Shown here piece after piece: positions 27,516 through 36,605 of a stretch of 64,000 nt of DNA (position 1 is the stretch's first letter; each line of letters starts with the position of its first letter). Source of the stretch: Spirosoma fluviale (lineage in GTDB: Bacteria; Bacteroidota; Bacteroidia; Cytophagales; Spirosomataceae); contig CAMDJW010000004.1 in assembly GCA_945901025.1 (NCBI GenBank), forward strand, positions 91,098 to 155,097. Direction: 5' to 3'. Below the pieces are notes generated by a model. The model did no database searches, was not told the origin of the DNA, and was given only the letters and a program-made list of their open reading frames with translations. The translations under genes were made by a program, and so were the position numbers.

Positions 27516-29069
27516 TTATAAAACTAGGTTTGCGATGGGGGCCATTTTATTTGTGCCGGTCAACTCCATCATGTATAATTCGAAATTAATGAGTTGATTT
27601 TGAGAATCAAAATGAACATTAAAAAAGGGCGTTCTTCCTGTTTTGTTATTGAACAATGGACTGATCATCCATTTGGTTTTGAGTTTTCGGTCGACCCATA
27701 AGGCAAATAAGGTTTTATTTTCGTTTATTATGGGGTTTTCTAGGTTGACGTGGTATTTTCCAGAACCTAAGGAATCAATCGATTTTATTTTTAGGGGTTT
27801 AAGGTTCGAGGAAAATTGAGCCGTATCTAAGGAGATTATCTCGTCTTTTGGCAGGTGGTAATAGCTGCGATGATTAATCAATTCATAGTCTAAAGGCGAA
27901 ATGGAATAGCTTGATAATGGCATAAAGTTATGCGCATTATTTACATCAGATTTTATCCTTAAACGCATATTTTCTAAGGCACCTATGGAATAAAAATAAC
28001 TTAGGATATAAAAAGTGATGGCTAATCCCGTTAATGGGATCAGGCTTTTTGAAAAAATGGGGATGCTGAGGCAACATAAATAAAGCCCAATTAAGCTGAT
28101 TAATCCATAAAATAAGAAGCGTTCGGAATTAACGATGGACACTAAATCCCCTTGACTTGATCGGCCAATACAAATTAGTAATCCGACGATCATCACTTGT
28201 GCCATCAATAGCGTAGGAAATGATATGAACCGTTTTTGGTCCTTTAAAATAGCAAAAGCTACGAGCAAGCAGACCAAAATACCTGTGGCCATATTGATAA
28301 GGCCCACATACGTATCCGATACCTTAATCATAAATAAGCCTAAAAAGCTAAAAAAAGCCATTATATAGGTTAAAATAGGCGGATTAATGGCCTGGGTTTT
28401 TTCAGAAAAGGAAAGCCCGGAAACATATATGAGAATGACGATTACAACAGCGCCAGCAAAATAATAGGTTAAACGCGATTTGGTTTTCCAAAAGACAAAG
28501 GCGACAATGGGCAAGAAGGCAATTCCCTCCGTGGAAACAAAGGGGTAAGCCAAGGCCAAAAATAATACCCATAATTTATTTTCTGCATACATCAGGCCAT
28601 AGGAAATCCAGACGAGAAACAGTATGGATCCTGTGTGCTGGGAAACGCCGATGAAGCCAAAATTATCTAGGTTGCCATAGCTAGAAAATAAAATGAGCGA
28701 GATGGGAATCATGTGCCAAAGCGAATGCTTTTCCTTTTTTAAGTAAAGAAAAATAGGAATGGCGATGGCTAATAGCTGAAAATTAGCGATTATGGTCATC
28801 CATTTGAAATCAACAAATCCCCAAAAACAATAGGAAATAAGCATGATGAGTCGGCCATACGCAATCCGATGAATTTGATTATGGGGTTGGAAAATGGCCT
28901 CTGCATTTTCAAAAAATGAATGGTGTTGGATGAATTCAACTAATTGCAGATATTGGAAGTCGTCCCCAAATGACGGGAAATTAATCAGCAAATGGGTAAG
29001 CTTTGCAAAGTGCAAGACTGCAGGAATACTTGCCAGTAAAATGATCCATAAAACGTGTTTTTGTTTCAT
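27516..29069 (-). CDS. Polytopic membrane protein, putative GT-C-type glycosyltransferase (paralogue 1)
   Basis: A 517-aa protein with about eleven hydrophobic segments, followed by a soluble C-terminal domain of about 130 residues. It is clearly related to the upstream gene: both share a DD pair in the first periplasmic loop (GDDFQYLQ), HNQIHRIAYGR, GNLDNFGFIGVSQHT and YPFVSTEGIAFLP. GT-C enzymes use acidic pairs in this first loop, so a polyprenyl-phosphate-sugar-dependent transferase is a plausible inference. It overlaps its paralogue by 4 nt (ATGA). No named family assigned. Confidence 0.6.
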   Translation of the reverse strand: MKQKHVLWIILLASIPAVLHFAKLTHLLINFPSFGDDFQYLQLVEFIQHHSFFENAEAIFQPHNQIHRIAYGRLIMLISYCFWGFVDFKWMTIIANFQLLAIAIPIFLYLKKEKHSLWHMIPISLILFSSYGNLDNFGFIGVSQHTGSILFLVWISYGLMYAENKLWVLFLALAYPFVSTEGIAFLPIVAFVFWKTKSRLTYYFAGAVVIVILIYVSGLSFSEKTQAINPPILTYIMAFFSFLGLFMIKVSDTYVGLINMATGILVCLLVAFAILKDQKRFISFPTLLMAQVMIVGLLICIGRSSQGDLVSIVNSERFLFYGLISLIGLYLCCLSIPIFSKSLIPLTGLAITFYILSYFYSIGALENMRLRIKSDVNNAHNFMPLSSYSISPLDYELINHRSYYHLPKDEIISLDTAQFSSNLKPLKIKSIDSLGSGKYHVNLENPIINENKTLFALWVDRKLKTKWMISPLFNNKTGRTPFFNVHFDSQNQLINFELYMMELTGTNKMAPIANLVL

Positions 29070-30670
29070 TCTAAACGCGTGGGTTCGCCGTCCAGTTTTA
29101 GCACGTCGACTACCTTTTTATGATCCAATGAAAAAAGATAATATTCATTTCCACCTAAAATGAAATCTTTGGGAAGCCATATATTGGCCATTTTAGGACC
29201 TAATGGTTTTTCATCATACGTTAATGCGCTACAGGTAAATACCTTTGGATCCTGAATAGATCGAATGATTAAAAAACGATCGTATCCTTTTTTCAAAGGC
29301 AAATTTTCAAAATAAATCGCTCGGATATTTCCTTTGGTTCGGTAGGAATATTCTCCAGGAATTTTGAATATCGAGGCATTTTTCATCCCCTTTTGGATCG
29401 AGGAAAGGGAAGGGATTTTTGCGTCTGGAAAACGATAATATTTGGGATTATGGAGCAAATTGAAATCATAGATTTGACCTTCATATGTGCTTGATTTTTT
29501 TTGATAAAAGGTGTTGATTAGATCAGCTTGCAATCGCAATGAAATCGCTTTCGTTGGGATGATTGAAAAATAGGTAGAGGTCAAGAAAAATACTAAACCT
29601 ATCAGTAAACCTGGCGTCCATGAGCGACGTAAAAATTCAAATGGATGGATCAGAATGAGGTATAACAGTATGAGGCCAATCAGGCCGTAGGTGAAAAAAC
29701 GTTCGGAAATAGCAATGTCCAAGATATCCCCCATTTGAAAACGTCCGATGCAAATTAAGGCACCGGTGGCCATGATTTGTGCATAGATTAAAAAGGGGAA
29801 AGCGAGGGATTGGAAGGTTTGTTTTCTCCATACTCGAAGGATGGAAAAAATAAGTATGCCAAAGACGATGAGGCCTAATAAGGCAGCGATTTCAGAACGA
29901 TGGGAATCCGAAAATGGCAATCTGAATATGCCTAAAAACCCTAAAAATCCTTGGCCTAATTCGAAAAAAGTATTCGCTGTGATGGCTAGATTAGCTTTTT
30001 GTAGTGGGTGATAATTGGCGATATAAAAACCGATAATGCCCACGCCTAAAAAGCTAAATATGGGAGCCCATTTATTTTTTTGCACCCATAATATTATGGC
30101 TATCATGGGGATAAAGGCAAGTCCCTCGGAAGAGACAAAAGGATAAAATAAGGCCAACAATAACACCCATTTTTTATCTTGGAAATAGAGCAAGCCATAG
30201 GAGATCCAGACCATGAACATGATGGAAGAGGTATGCTGTAAGCTGCCAATCAAACTGTAATTGTCTAAATTCCCAAATCCTGAAAAAAGAATAAAGGTGA
30301 TGGGAATCAAGTGTAAAGGGGATAATTTTTGTCTTTTTAGGTAGCTATAAAATGGAATTAAAATCACTATCATTTGCAAATTAGCTAGCAAAATCAAGTT
30401 TTTAAAATTGATTTCATGCGCGATCAAATAGTAGAACGCCACCCAAATCCGCGCAAAAGCTATGCGGTGAATTTCGTTGTGAGAAGCAAATAATTGGGAT
30501 ACCAGCGATTTTGTGCTTGCGCCATCAAACAAGTCAGGAATCATTTCTAAAAACAGAAAGTCATCAGACCATGTGGGTGTATTTTCTAACGTAAAATATA
30601 AATGGAAAAAGTGGATGGCAATGGGCAATGAGATGGCGATACAAAATCCTAAGAATAATCGCTTTTTCAT
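29066..30670 (-). CDS. Polytopic membrane protein, putative GT-C-type glycosyltransferase (paralogue 2)
   Basis: A 534-aa relative of the downstream gene with the same layout: about eleven hydrophobic helices, then a soluble C-terminal domain. The conserved blocks are SDDFLFLEM in the first loop, HNEIHRIAFAR, GNLDNYSLIGSLQHT and YPFVSSEGLAFIP. The DD pair and charged HRIA segment are the best candidate active-site residues. It begins 6 nt after the GT2 gene, whose dolichyl-phosphate-mannose-synthase-like product could make the lipid-linked donor that GT-C enzymes use. The function is inferred from context. Confidence 0.62.
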   Translation of the reverse strand: MKKRLFLGFCIAISLPIAIHFFHLYFTLENTPTWSDDFLFLEMIPDLFDGASTKSLVSQLFASHNEIHRIAFARIWVAFYYLIAHEINFKNLILLANLQMIVILIPFYSYLKRQKLSPLHLIPITFILFSGFGNLDNYSLIGSLQHTSSIMFMVWISYGLLYFQDKKWVLLLALFYPFVSSEGLAFIPMIAIILWVQKNKWAPIFSFLGVGIIGFYIANYHPLQKANLAITANTFFELGQGFLGFLGIFRLPFSDSHRSEIAALLGLIVFGILIFSILRVWRKQTFQSLAFPFLIYAQIMATGALICIGRFQMGDILDIAISERFFTYGLIGLILLYLILIHPFEFLRRSWTPGLLIGLVFFLTSTYFSIIPTKAISLRLQADLINTFYQKKSSTYEGQIYDFNLLHNPKYYRFPDAKIPSLSSIQKGMKNASIFKIPGEYSYRTKGNIRAIYFENLPLKKGYDRFLIIRSIQDPKVFTCSALTYDEKPLGPKMANIWLPKDFILGGNEYYLFSLDHKKVVDVLKLDGEPTRLE

Positions 30671-30676
30671 CTTAAT

Positions 30677-31411
30677 TTATTTTTTTAAATAGTCATTTCT
30701 CGAAAGATATTTTTCGATTAAAATGTACAGCAAAATAAATAAATACCGACTTCCCATTTCCTTGATTTTCAAATTGGATTCCCCCGCTTTCCGGTTTCTC
30801 CAGGAATTCGGTAAAATCCCAAAAGAGTATCCTCGGATGATCGCCTTCAAAGGCAACTCAATCGTTAAATTAAAGTGTGCAGATAAAAATGGTTTCAAGC
30901 CTTCAATCGTATGGCTTCGGTACATTTTAAAGGCATTAGTGAAGTCATTATATTTGATGCCGATTAAAACCTTGATGAGCCAATTGGCAATCCGATTAAT
31001 CACTAGTTTATGTTTGGGATAATCGTAAACCGCTGAACCTTTCATAAAGCGAGAACCGAACACGCAGTCTAAATTGTCGCGTACCATCAGTCGATAAAAA
31101 GCAATTAAATCAGCGGGATCATCTGATAAATCGGACATCATCACACCCACACATTCTCCCGTAAAGCGGTCCAAACCGTAGCGAATCGCATAGCCAAAAC
31201 CATTAGGTCCCGGATTGGTAAAGTGCACTAATGTGGGGATTTCTTTCTGAAGCTCCTGAAGGATTTCTAAGGTTTTGTCTTTGGAATTATCGTTGACCAC
31301 CACAATTTCATGGTCGACCTCTGCTGCCGAAAGCGCTGCATATAAGGAAGTTAAGGTCTCTTGGATCGAGCCTTCTTCATTGTATGCAGGAATGACAACA
31401 CTTAGTTTCAT
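30677..31411 (-). CDS. Glycosyltransferase family 2, dolichyl-phosphate-hexose-synthase-like
   Basis: GT-A-fold transferase probably making a polyprenyl-phosphate sugar. The GT2 start is SVVIPAYNEEGSIQETL, with VVVNDNSKDKT near 38 and the metal region MMSDLSDDPADLIAFY near 92-107. Most of the 244-aa protein is the catalytic domain, and only a short hydrophobic stretch (YLFILLYILI) sits near the C-terminus. It lies 3 nt after an epimerase and 6 nt before the GT-C-like pair, which suggests it supplies their donor. Confidence 0.85.
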   Translation of the reverse strand: MKLSVVIPAYNEEGSIQETLTSLYAALSAAEVDHEIVVVNDNSKDKTLEILQELQKEIPTLVHFTNPGPNGFGYAIRYGLDRFTGECVGVMMSDLSDDPADLIAFYRLMVRDNLDCVFGSRFMKGSAVYDYPKHKLVINRIANWLIKVLIGIKYNDFTNAFKMYRSHTIEGLKPFLSAHFNLTIELPLKAIIRGYSFGILPNSWRNRKAGESNLKIKEMGSRYLFILLYILIEKYLSRNDYLKK

Positions 31412-31414
31412 GGC

Positions 31415-32479
31415 TTAGGATAATATAGGTTTCAACATGGCCTCATCTTGTTTAAACCATTCGTACACTTCTGAAAGGAGTGTTGGGACGGTGATTTCGG
31501 GGCGCCAACCGCTAAACTCGGTGATTTTGGTGTTATCGGTCACATAAATCGGGATATCTCCAGGTCTATTTTCAGCGGTCTGAGAAATGGATATTGTATT
31601 TCCCGTGATTTGAGAACAAACGTCTGTTAATTCGGCCAACGAAATAGTTTGGTCTAAACCGCCACCCACGTTAAATATTTGGCCTTTTTGTAAACTCAAA
31701 TGGGCTATTTGCCATTGGACTAATCGGAATAAATCCCGTACATGCAACACGTCGCGTGCTTGTTGGCCCTTCCCATCAAACCCAATATAAGACAATGAAC
31801 CTTTCCAAAAATGCCTCGCCATCCAAAGCACAATCACTCCTTGGTCAATCTTCCCCATTTGATAAGGCCCACTTAAAACACCACAGCGATTGATGACCGC
31901 CGGGATATTAAAATTATGTGCAAATTCTTGAATGAGGTATTCGGAGGCCAATTTAGTCGCTCCGTATAAGGACCTTAAACCGGTTAATGGAAAATCTTCC
32001 GTTAAACCTTTCGATGAAATTCCAGACATGGGTTGTGCGTCAGAAAGATTAAATCGATTAGGTTTAGAAGTCAGTGAAACGTCCAATAAGCGATCATACG
32101 GATATACTCGAGACGTGGATAAAAAGATGAAAGCCGCCTGATGTTTTTTGGCAAAATATAAAGTGTTGATGGTGCCATTCAGGTTGGTATCAATTAAATT
32201 CTCCAATTCCCCAGGAATAGTTCCGGCTAAAACAGAGGGTTCAGCAGCGGCGTCGATGACCACATCTACCGCCGGAATACGCTCCAAATCTGTTTTTATG
32301 CGCACATCTCCATGGACAAAATGAATGCCTTGTGCCAGTATTTTTTGTAAGTTAATTTCAGATCCCCGCCTAGAAAGATTGTCTAGACAATAGATTTCGG
32401 AATCTGTGTAATATTGCTTAAAAAGGATGGCTAAATTTGACCCAACAAACCCACAACCACCGGTAATTAATATTTTCAT
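31415..32479 (-). CDS. NAD-dependent epimerase/dehydratase (CDP-paratose epimerase-like)
   Basis: Extended short-chain dehydrogenase acting on a nucleotide sugar. GGCGFVG is at 7-13 with the NAD-binding DNLSRRGS after the second strand. The catalytic Tyr-Lys lies in [12 protein letters not shown] near 167-178, and [13 protein letters not shown] comes later. The [10 protein letters not shown] and DNLSRRGS wording resembles CDP-paratose/tyvelose 2-epimerases, though sequence alone does not fix the substrate. The gene overlaps the upstream epimerase by 4 nt. The two epimerases may act in sequence on one sugar. Confidence 0.83.
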   Translation of the reverse strand: MKILITGGCGFVGSNLAILFKQYYTDSEIYCLDNLSRRGSEINLQKILAQGIHFVHGDVRIKTDLERIPAVDVVIDAAAEPSVLAGTIPGELENLIDTNLNGTINTLYFAKKHQAAFIFLSTSRVYPYDRLLDVSLTSKPNRFNLSDAQPMSGISSKGLTEDFPLTGLRSLYGATKLASEYLIQEFAHNFNIPAVINRCGVLSGPYQMGKIDQGVIVLWMARHFWKGSLSYIGFDGKGQQARDVLHVRDLFRLVQWQIAHLSLQKGQIFNVGGGLDQTISLAELTDVCSQITGNTISISQTAENRPGDIPIYVTDNTKITEFSGWRPEITVPTLLSEVYEWFKQDEAMLKPILS

Positions 32480-33537
32480 GATTGAGCTGTTTCCATGTAG
32501 CGCGTATAAATGTCTACAAACACATCTTCAAGGGATTTTGTGATATCCCAATTTGGATAATGATCTTTCATTTTTTTCAAATCGCTGTAATAACAGATGT
32601 GATCACCGATTCTATTTTGATCCACATAGGTATATTTCATGGGCTTGCCTGAAATTTTAGCGATCAAATCAAAGGCCTCTAAAATGGAAACCGAATTATC
32701 TTTTCCACCACCGATGTTATATACTTCCGCGATGCGGGGAGCCTTTAAAAACTCCTCAATAAACCTCGCTACATCATAGGAATGGATATTATCGCGCACT
32801 TGCTTTCCTTTATATCCAAAAACGGTATACTCTTTCTCCTCGATATTGCATTTGATCAAATAACTTAAAAAGCCATGCAATTCTACTCCCGCATGGTTTG
32901 GACCTGTTAAGCAACCTCCTCGTAAACAGGCCGTTGGCATATTAAAATAACGTCCATATTCCTGAACGGAAATATCGGCAGAAACTTTAGATGCCCCGAA
33001 CAGCGAGTGCTTCGACTGATCTATGCTGAAGCTTTCTGAAATACCTTCAAAATAGGTGGGATCATCGTAGTCATAACGGGTTTCTAACTCCTTCATTTTG
33101 ATTAAATTGGGAGCATCTCCGTAAACTTTGTTGGTCGATAAATGCACAAAAGGAACGTTCGTATCGTAGCGACGAAGGGACTCCAACAAGTTGAAAGTTC
33201 CTACGGCATTGGTATCAAAATCCTCAAAAGGAATGGACGCCGCTCGGTCGTGGCTCGGTTGGGCCGCGGTATGAACAATGGCATCCGGCTTAATGGAAGG
33301 AATGATGTCTAGAATGGCTTGACGGTCTCTTATGTCAATTTGATCGTGTAAATGATACGAGGAACCATATATTTTTAGGCGGTCTTTGTTGGAAGAATTA
33401 TCGCCTTGCATGCCAAAAAACACAGCTCTTTGGTTATTATCGATTCCGTGTACCTCCCATCCCTTCTGCAGAAAATATTCACTTACTTCGGAACCGATTA
33501 GGCCCATAGAACCTGTAACAATTAATTTTTTTGACAT
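32476..33537 (-). CDS. NAD-dependent epimerase/dehydratase (CDP-paratose 2-epimerase-like)
   Basis: Extended SDR for a nucleotide sugar, first gene of the operon. Visible: the GxxGxxG motif as GSMGLIG at 8-14, [12 protein letters not shown] (a wording found in tyvelose/paratose epimerases), STNKVYGD, the active-site region [21 protein letters not shown], and [17 protein letters not shown]. In the active-site block the usual Tyr of YxxxK is Phe (FGASK), which may change catalysis or shift it to another Tyr. It has its own TAnnTTTG promoter. Confidence 0.83.
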   Translation of the reverse strand: MSKKLIVTGSMGLIGSEVSEYFLQKGWEVHGIDNNQRAVFFGMQGDNSSNKDRLKIYGSSYHLHDQIDIRDRQAILDIIPSIKPDAIVHTAAQPSHDRAASIPFEDFDTNAVGTFNLLESLRRYDTNVPFVHLSTNKVYGDAPNLIKMKELETRYDYDDPTYFEGISESFSIDQSKHSLFGASKVSADISVQEYGRYFNMPTACLRGGCLTGPNHAGVELHGFLSYLIKCNIEEKEYTVFGYKGKQVRDNIHSYDVARFIEEFLKAPRIAEVYNIGGGKDNSVSILEAFDLIAKISGKPMKYTYVDQNRIGDHICYYSDLKKMKDHYPNWDITKSLEDVFVDIYTRYMETAQS

Positions 33538-33557
33538 GGTATCGAATCTTAAAAAAA

Positions 33558-33565
33558 CAAATTTA
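33558..33565 (-). promoter_or_regulatory. -7 promoter element (TAAATTTG) of the 26.4-33.5 kb glycan operon
   Basis: Exact TAnnTTTG match on the minus strand, ending 20 nt upstream of the ATG at 33537, in the 38-nt gap after recJ. Confidence 0.55.
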
Positions 33566-33575
33566 CGCTTAATTT

Positions 33576-35315
33576 TTAAATTTCTGAAATATCTAAAATC
33601 CTCAATTGCAAATTCCGATCGCCGCGAAATTCATTAATTTCCACATGATAAACCATTTGGAAAGCGAGCTGCTTTTCGTAGGCATGTAAAAGGCCTTCAT
33701 AAAAATCTTTGCGAATCCCAAAACCCACGGACTCCCATGAAGAGCCAGAAGGCGAAGAACTTACATGTAATTTCAGATGCTCTTCCTTCATGATGAAGGG
33801 AGCCTTGGTTAAATAAATGGGGCCGCTTAGAAAATTGGGCATCATATTGCCAGGGCCATAAGGCGAAAGTCGGGATAATAATTGATCGTAAAAGGAAAGC
33901 GTCATGGCTTCCAGAGGTACCTGCAGGTCAATCGTCAATTCAGCCTTGAGCTCTCCTGAGGGAAGGCCCATTTGGACTAGAGATTCAAAACGCTCAATAA
34001 ATGCTTGAAGGTTTTCCGGTTTTAGGTGTAGTCCAGCGGCATGTGTATGCCCTCCAAATTGGGCTAATAAATCGGCGCATTTTTCTAGAGCCGCATGAAT
34101 ATCAAATCCTTTGACCGAGCGGGCTGAGCCTACAATCTGTCCATGCGATTCGGTTAAAATGATGGTGGGCCTAAAATAAAATTCTTGAATTTTACTGGCG
34201 ACGATGCCGACGACCCCCTTGTGCCAACCCGCTTGAAATAGAACGGTGCTTTTGGCATTTTGCAGAAATGTATTGGTATCAAATAATGAAAGCGCTTGGC
34301 TTACGATTTCTTTTTCGACCACTCGGCGTTCAAGGTTTTGTTGGATGACCGCCTCGGCTAGCATTTGGGCTTCGATGAGGTCGGAGGCCAACAATAACTT
34401 CACGGCGCCATGGGCATGTTCCATCCGACCTGCGGCGTTGATGATGGGCGAAATGGAAAAGACAATATCGGTGATCTGGATAGGTGCTTTTTTATTAGCT
34501 TTTTGCAATAAATAAGAAAGGCCGGGGCTTGGATTTGAGCCTAATTGGACCAAGCCATGGTAGGCCAAAATTCTATTTTCTCCCGTGATCGGAACCATGT
34601 CGGCGGCTATCGAACAGGCCAATAAATCCAATCGCTCAAAAATGGGATCCATGTCTAGGTCATTGGCTTGAGCAAAGGCGCATAAAAGCTTAAATCCGAC
34701 TCCACAACCTGTTAGTTCTTTGAAAGGATAGGCACAATCTTTCCGTTTGGGGTCTAAGACCGCGATGGCTTTGGGTATGGTTTCTTCAGGTAAATGGTGG
34801 TCACAAATGATAAAATCGATGCCCATTTCATTGCACCATTCGACCCGTTCGTGGGCTTTGATGCCGCAGTCCAAGGAGATGATTAAGCTATATTCGTTGT
34901 CGTAGGCATATTGAATTCCTGCTTGGGACACGCCATACCCTTCACTATAGCGATCAGGAATGTAATAGTCGGCATCTGCCCCTAAAATTTCGGTTAAGTA
35001 ACCATAGACCAAAGCGACCGATGTCGTCCCATCCACATCATAATCGCCATAGATCAGTATTTTCTCCCCATTTTCTAAAGCCAAAGCCAAGCGTTCTACC
35101 GCGATGTCCATGTCCTGCATGAGAAAGGGATCGGGCAGATCTTCCAACGAAGGAACCATGAAATGCTTGGCTTGGTCGAAGGTCAGGATGCCCCGACTCA
35201 CCATTAAAGAAAGGAAATATGGGTTTTTAGTTGTTTTTAACTCCTCTTGCAATTTGGCAATGGCTTCTGTATTTGGAGGAGGCAAAAACTTCCAGTTCTT
35301 TTTGGCTTGTAGCAT
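33576..35315 (-). CDS. recJ: Single-stranded-DNA-specific 5'-3' exonuclease RecJ
   Basis: Degrades ssDNA 5'-3' in recombination and mismatch repair. DHH-family motifs are intact: DYDVDG at 91-96, a following [12 protein letters not shown] at about 171-174, and GCGVGFKL. The DHHA1 part contains [14 protein letters not shown] and FGGHTHAAG. The OB-like C-terminal domain is present. With the ATG at 35315 the protein is 579 aa; an in-frame TTG at 35333 would add six residues. It lies upstream of the epimerase operon, same strand. Confidence 0.95.
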   Translation of the reverse strand: MLQAKKNWKFLPPPNTEAIAKLQEELKTTKNPYFLSLMVSRGILTFDQAKHFMVPSLEDLPDPFLMQDMDIAVERLALALENGEKILIYGDYDVDGTTSVALVYGYLTEILGADADYYIPDRYSEGYGVSQAGIQYAYDNEYSLIISLDCGIKAHERVEWCNEMGIDFIICDHHLPEETIPKAIAVLDPKRKDCAYPFKELTGCGVGFKLLCAFAQANDLDMDPIFERLDLLACSIAADMVPITGENRILAYHGLVQLGSNPSPGLSYLLQKANKKAPIQITDIVFSISPIINAAGRMEHAHGAVKLLLASDLIEAQMLAEAVIQQNLERRVVEKEIVSQALSLFDTNTFLQNAKSTVLFQAGWHKGVVGIVASKIQEFYFRPTIILTESHGQIVGSARSVKGFDIHAALEKCADLLAQFGGHTHAAGLHLKPENLQAFIERFESLVQMGLPSGELKAELTIDLQVPLEAMTLSFYDQLLSRLSPYGPGNMMPNFLSGPIYLTKAPFIMKEEHLKLHVSSSPSGSSWESVGFGIRKDFYEGLLHAYEKQLAFQMVYHVEINEFRGDRNLQLRILDISEI

Positions 35316-35483
35316 ATTCGTGGGGTAAGCCAAAATCTTTGGCTAGTAGAGTTTTATTATAGTAACCAATTTCTTGGCTCATATACTTTATTAATTTATA
35401 TGCTAATTTAGGTAGGACTTGTGGATTGTTTGATATCTCTAACAAAATGATCAATGTATTGATCATTACCTTTGGCCAAAAAA

Positions 35484-35539
35484 CTATTACCTGTTACTTG
35501 ATACCTATTACCTAGAGAACCTCTTACCTAAATTTACCC
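35484..35539. repeat. Heptamer array C
   Basis: ctattac-ctgttac-ttgatac-ctattac-ctagaga-ac-ctcttac-ctaaattta. It shares the longer block ctcttacctaaatttacc with array E, so the arrays are related beyond the heptamer. It lies in the roughly 300-bp stretch between recJ and the AbiE remnant, which otherwise holds only one doubtful 79-codon minus-strand frame (35227-35466) and the promoter element at 35593. Confidence 0.7.
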
Positions 35540-35592
35540 TTTTTTGGGGTTTGGGTAACGAAATTCAAATAGAATTTGCGATCCGATGGGCA

Positions 35593-35600
35593 TAATTTTG
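35593..35600 (+). promoter_or_regulatory. -7 promoter element (TAATTTTG) of the AbiE-type remnant
   Basis: Exact TAnnTTTG match ending 19 nt before the ATG at 35620. Confidence 0.5.
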
Positions 35601-35619
35601 ATTTAAAAATATATCTTGC

Positions 35620-35931
35620 ATGAGCATGGAACAAAAGATAGCCATTGAATTATTGTCAAAGCATTTGTTTTGGGATACTCCCTTGGAAGGGATTGATATA
35701 GAAAAAAACAAAGGTTTTATTGTCCAAAGGGTTTTGGAATATGGGTTAATGGAAGATTGGAATTTAATTTCAGCCTGGTTTGGAATAGGAGAAATAGGGG
35801 CTTTAGCTGCTCAATTTAGGTCCTTAGAACCCAAAGCATTAGCATTTATAGTGAATATAACGGGATTGCCCATTAAAAATTTCAGATGTTACACTACGAA
35901 ACAGTCGATGAATCCACCTTGGAATTATTAA
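35620..35931 (+). CDS. DUF6922-like protein, presumed antitoxin partner of AbiEii-type toxin
   Basis: A 103-aa soluble protein resembling the small DUF6922 family that precedes AbiEii-like nucleotidyltransferase toxins in Bacteroidota. Hallmarks are LFWDTPLEGIDIEKNKGFIVQRVLEYG in the first third, EDWNLISAWFGIGEI, and a closing SLEPKALAFIVNITGLP. The toxin gene, which begins inside this one (ATG at 35886, 46-nt overlap), is truncated, so this gene is a surviving half of a broken module. It is the only plus-strand unit between 26 and 38.6 kb. Confidence 0.7.
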   Translation: MSMEQKIAIELLSKHLFWDTPLEGIDIEKNKGFIVQRVLEYGLMEDWNLISAWFGIGEIGALAAQFRSLEPKALAFIVNITGLPIKNFRCYTTKQSMNPPWNY

Positions 35932-36044
35932 AAAAGCTCCAATCCTTACGCATTTTTAGTGAAATGCGCTTGGTTGGAGGGACGTCATTATCTAATTGTC
36001 AACCTATTTCAGGACAAGACACTATTACCTCTTACCTAACCTAA
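35886..36044 (+). pseudogene. Truncated AbiEii/AbiGii-type nucleotidyltransferase toxin (5' fragment)
   Basis: The frame begins MLHYETVDESTLELLKKLQS and reaches MRLVGGTSL, the usual N-terminus of AbiEii-like toxins, where GGT begins the nucleotidyltransferase active site. Matching sequence stops there: residues after about 35 are unrelated and the frame ends after 52 codons. The DxD residues and the rest of the domain, normally 200-300 aa, are absent. The break leads directly into heptamer array D and the convergent end of the sugar transferase gene, so a deletion near the array is likely. Confidence 0.7.
36021..36044. repeat. Heptamer array D
   Basis: actattac-ctcttac-ctaac-ctaa: about three units at the broken end of the AbiEii fragment, running into the last codons of the sugar transferase. 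Same plus-strand orientation as the other arrays. Confidence 0.6.
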
Positions 36045-36604
36045 TGCTTCACCCCATCCCCCTTCACCACCTTCCAAAGTGTCAATAATATTATTTTAAC
36101 ATCAAATAAAATTGATTTTTTCTGCAGGTATTCCGCATCTAAGGCCACTTTTTGTTGGGTAGGCAGCTCGTCACGCCCGTTGACCTGGGCCCAACCCGTC
36201 AGCCCGGGGACAAGTGTATGAACACCTGCCGCGGCTCTTGCTTGAATTAAATCTGTTTGACTTTCAAGGGAGGGACGAGGGCCCACCAGCGACATGTCGC
36301 CCATTAAAATGCACCACAATTGGGGTAATTCGTCCAAACTACTTTTGCGCAAAAATGAACCGATGGGAGTAAGAAATGAATTTGCATCGGCCAACAAATG
36401 AGTGGGCAGGACGGGAGTATTGACTTGCATGGTCCGGAATTTTGGCATGGCAAATACGATATGGTTTTGGCCTACTCGGCGCGACCAGTAGAGGATGGGG
36501 CCTTTGGAACTCAAGGCGACGGCCAGGCCAACGAACACCATCGGAATCAGGAAGATCATTCCGGCGATGATGGAAACCAATATGTCAATAAATCTTTTTA
36601 ACAT
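36041..36604 (-). CDS. Initiating sugar-phosphate transferase (bacterial sugar transferase family)
   Basis: Monotopic phosphoglycosyl transferase that moves a sugar-phosphate from a nucleotide sugar onto undecaprenyl phosphate, starting glycan assembly. The N-terminal reentrant helix is about 1-35 (KRFIDILVSIIAGMIFLIPMV). The conserved catalytic part has PKFRTM near 54, SSLDELPQLWCILMGDMSLVGPRP near 88-111 and PGLTGWAQVNGRD near 133-145. At 187 aa it is a short single-domain type. It ends 1 nt from the PLP enzyme gene. It could initiate the glycan completed by the 26-33 kb or 39-64 kb genes. Confidence 0.92.
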   Translation of the reverse strand: MLKRFIDILVSIIAGMIFLIPMVFVGLAVALSSKGPILYWSRRVGQNHIVFAMPKFRTMQVNTPVLPTHLLADANSFLTPIGSFLRKSSLDELPQLWCILMGDMSLVGPRPSLESQTDLIQARAAAGVHTLVPGLTGWAQVNGRDELPTQQKVALDAEYLQKKSILFDVKIILLTLWKVVKGDGVKH

Positions 36605-36605
36605 C

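Noticed and set aside
35227..35466. A 79-codon minus-strand frame overlapping the recJ start
   Set aside because: The first ~45 codons look somewhat coding-like, but the last third overlaps recJ in another frame, no family is recognised and there is no promoter. It may be a fragment of a lost gene; too weak to list.
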